Assembly (NCBI GenBank): GCA_017556705.1
Contig: JAFYMG010000005.1
Location: 1 to 64,000 of the forward strand
DNA: 64,000 nucleotides
From: Paludibacteraceae bacterium
Lineage (GTDB): Bacteria; Bacteroidota; Bacteroidia; Bacteroidales; Paludibacteraceae
Direction: 5' to 3'
The notes below the pieces were generated by a model. The model was not told the DNA's origin, searched no databases, and saw nothing but the letters and a program-made list of their open reading frames with translations. The position numbers and the translations under genes are program-made. Of this stretch, positions 63,828 through 64,000 are shown piece by piece; the first letter of the stretch is position 1; each line of letters opens with the position of its first letter.

Positions 63828-64000
63828 ATGGACTACTATCTTTCATCAGCAACAACACGTGCAATGGTCGCAATACATTCAGCAATTTCTGTCCCCAATG
63901 TTGCTCAAATGCTTCTACATAGGCATACAACGCATCATTTTGTACATCCTCATCCTCTAACTGAAAGTTGCTACACAAATCGCGCAACTCTTGATAAATA
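63820..64000 (-). CDS. Partial gene, probable DUF5063 protein (C-terminus only)
   Basis: Frame open from the right window edge to TAG at 63820-63822; 59 residues visible (IYQELRDLCSNF through FEQHWGQKLLNVLRPLH to DSSPYE). The HWG...NVLRPLH pattern resembles the end of DUF5063 proteins, which neighbour this exonuclease in Bacteroides; the assignment rests on that context and motif. The 8-bp overlap ATGAGTAG with the exonuclease start suggests one operon. Confidence 0.65.
   Translation of the reverse strand, partial: IYQELRDLCSNFQLEDEDVQNDALYAYVEAFEQHWGQKLLNVLRPLHVLLLMKDSSPYE

Overview
The window looks like chromosome from an uncultured Bacteroidales bacterium (phylum Bacteroidota). The evidence is consistent: promoters of the Bacteroidota type (TTTG, about 20 bp, TAnnTTTG) sit upstream of many genes; Shine-Dalgarno sites are absent; very large secreted proteins end in type IX secretion (T9SS) sorting domains; and the housekeeping block xerC-hpf-tRNA(Thr,Tyr,Gly,Thr)-tuf-tRNA(Trp)-secE-nusG-rplK-rplA-rplJ-rplL-rpoB-rpoC has the order expected for the phylum. 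No plasmid, phage or CRISPR signature was found. Genus cannot be named from sequence alone.

Layout. 1-0.4 kb: degenerate minisatellite and a Z-DNA-prone palindrome. 0.6-12 kb: a NagZ-like GH3 enzyme, a 2290-residue T9SS cargo, a 184-bp element with terminal inverted repeats, a lipoprotein and an L,D-transpeptidase. 12-18 kb: topA, an NfeD-like/FloA pair, hairpin repeats and a two-gene membrane operon. 18-25.5 kb: a 2136-residue paralogue of the first giant protein and a small protein with a C-terminal sorting-like tail. 26-36 kb: two tandem membrane-anchored AraC-type regulators, a nitrilase-family amidase, a Fic protein, recJ, a four-helix-bundle (23S IVS-type) gene, tdk and priA, all on the + strand and heavily seeded with hairpin repeats. 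36-39.7 kb: an operon for two lipoproteins (one an alpha/beta hydrolase) and a barrel-like protein, plus a small secreted protein. 39.8-54.6 kb: the RNA polymerase/ribosomal protein/tRNA block and xerC. 54.6-56.1 kb: two tandem deoxynucleoside kinases. 56.6-63.2 kb: three tandem secreted GHL10 (DUF187) glycosidases. The end holds an RNase D-like exonuclease and a partial gene.

The most unusual content is a family of short repeats that I do not recognise from any named class. Each unit is GGACG, then a mini-hairpin, then CTA plus a short spacer. The hairpin stem differs from unit to unit but stays self-complementary, while the flanks are constant. Units form tandem arrays directly after stop codons (floA, fic, recJ, four-helix-bundle gene). 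They also sit in frame inside recJ (twice) and priA (twice), encoding extra loops that RecJ and PriA families normally lack. A related insertion lies in the nitrilase gene. A four-helix-bundle protein gene is bracketed by two arrays. Further candidates are a second hairpin set with a constant AACAACACA loop downstream of floA, and a dispersed intergenic motif beginning GGTGTCA, in five copies.

Functionally, the GH3 enzyme, L,D-transpeptidase and GHL10 trio suggest peptidoglycan remodelling and recycling, the giant cargos suggest a T9SS-decorated surface, and tdk plus the two deoxynucleoside kinases form a nucleoside salvage set. These roles are inferred from family membership.
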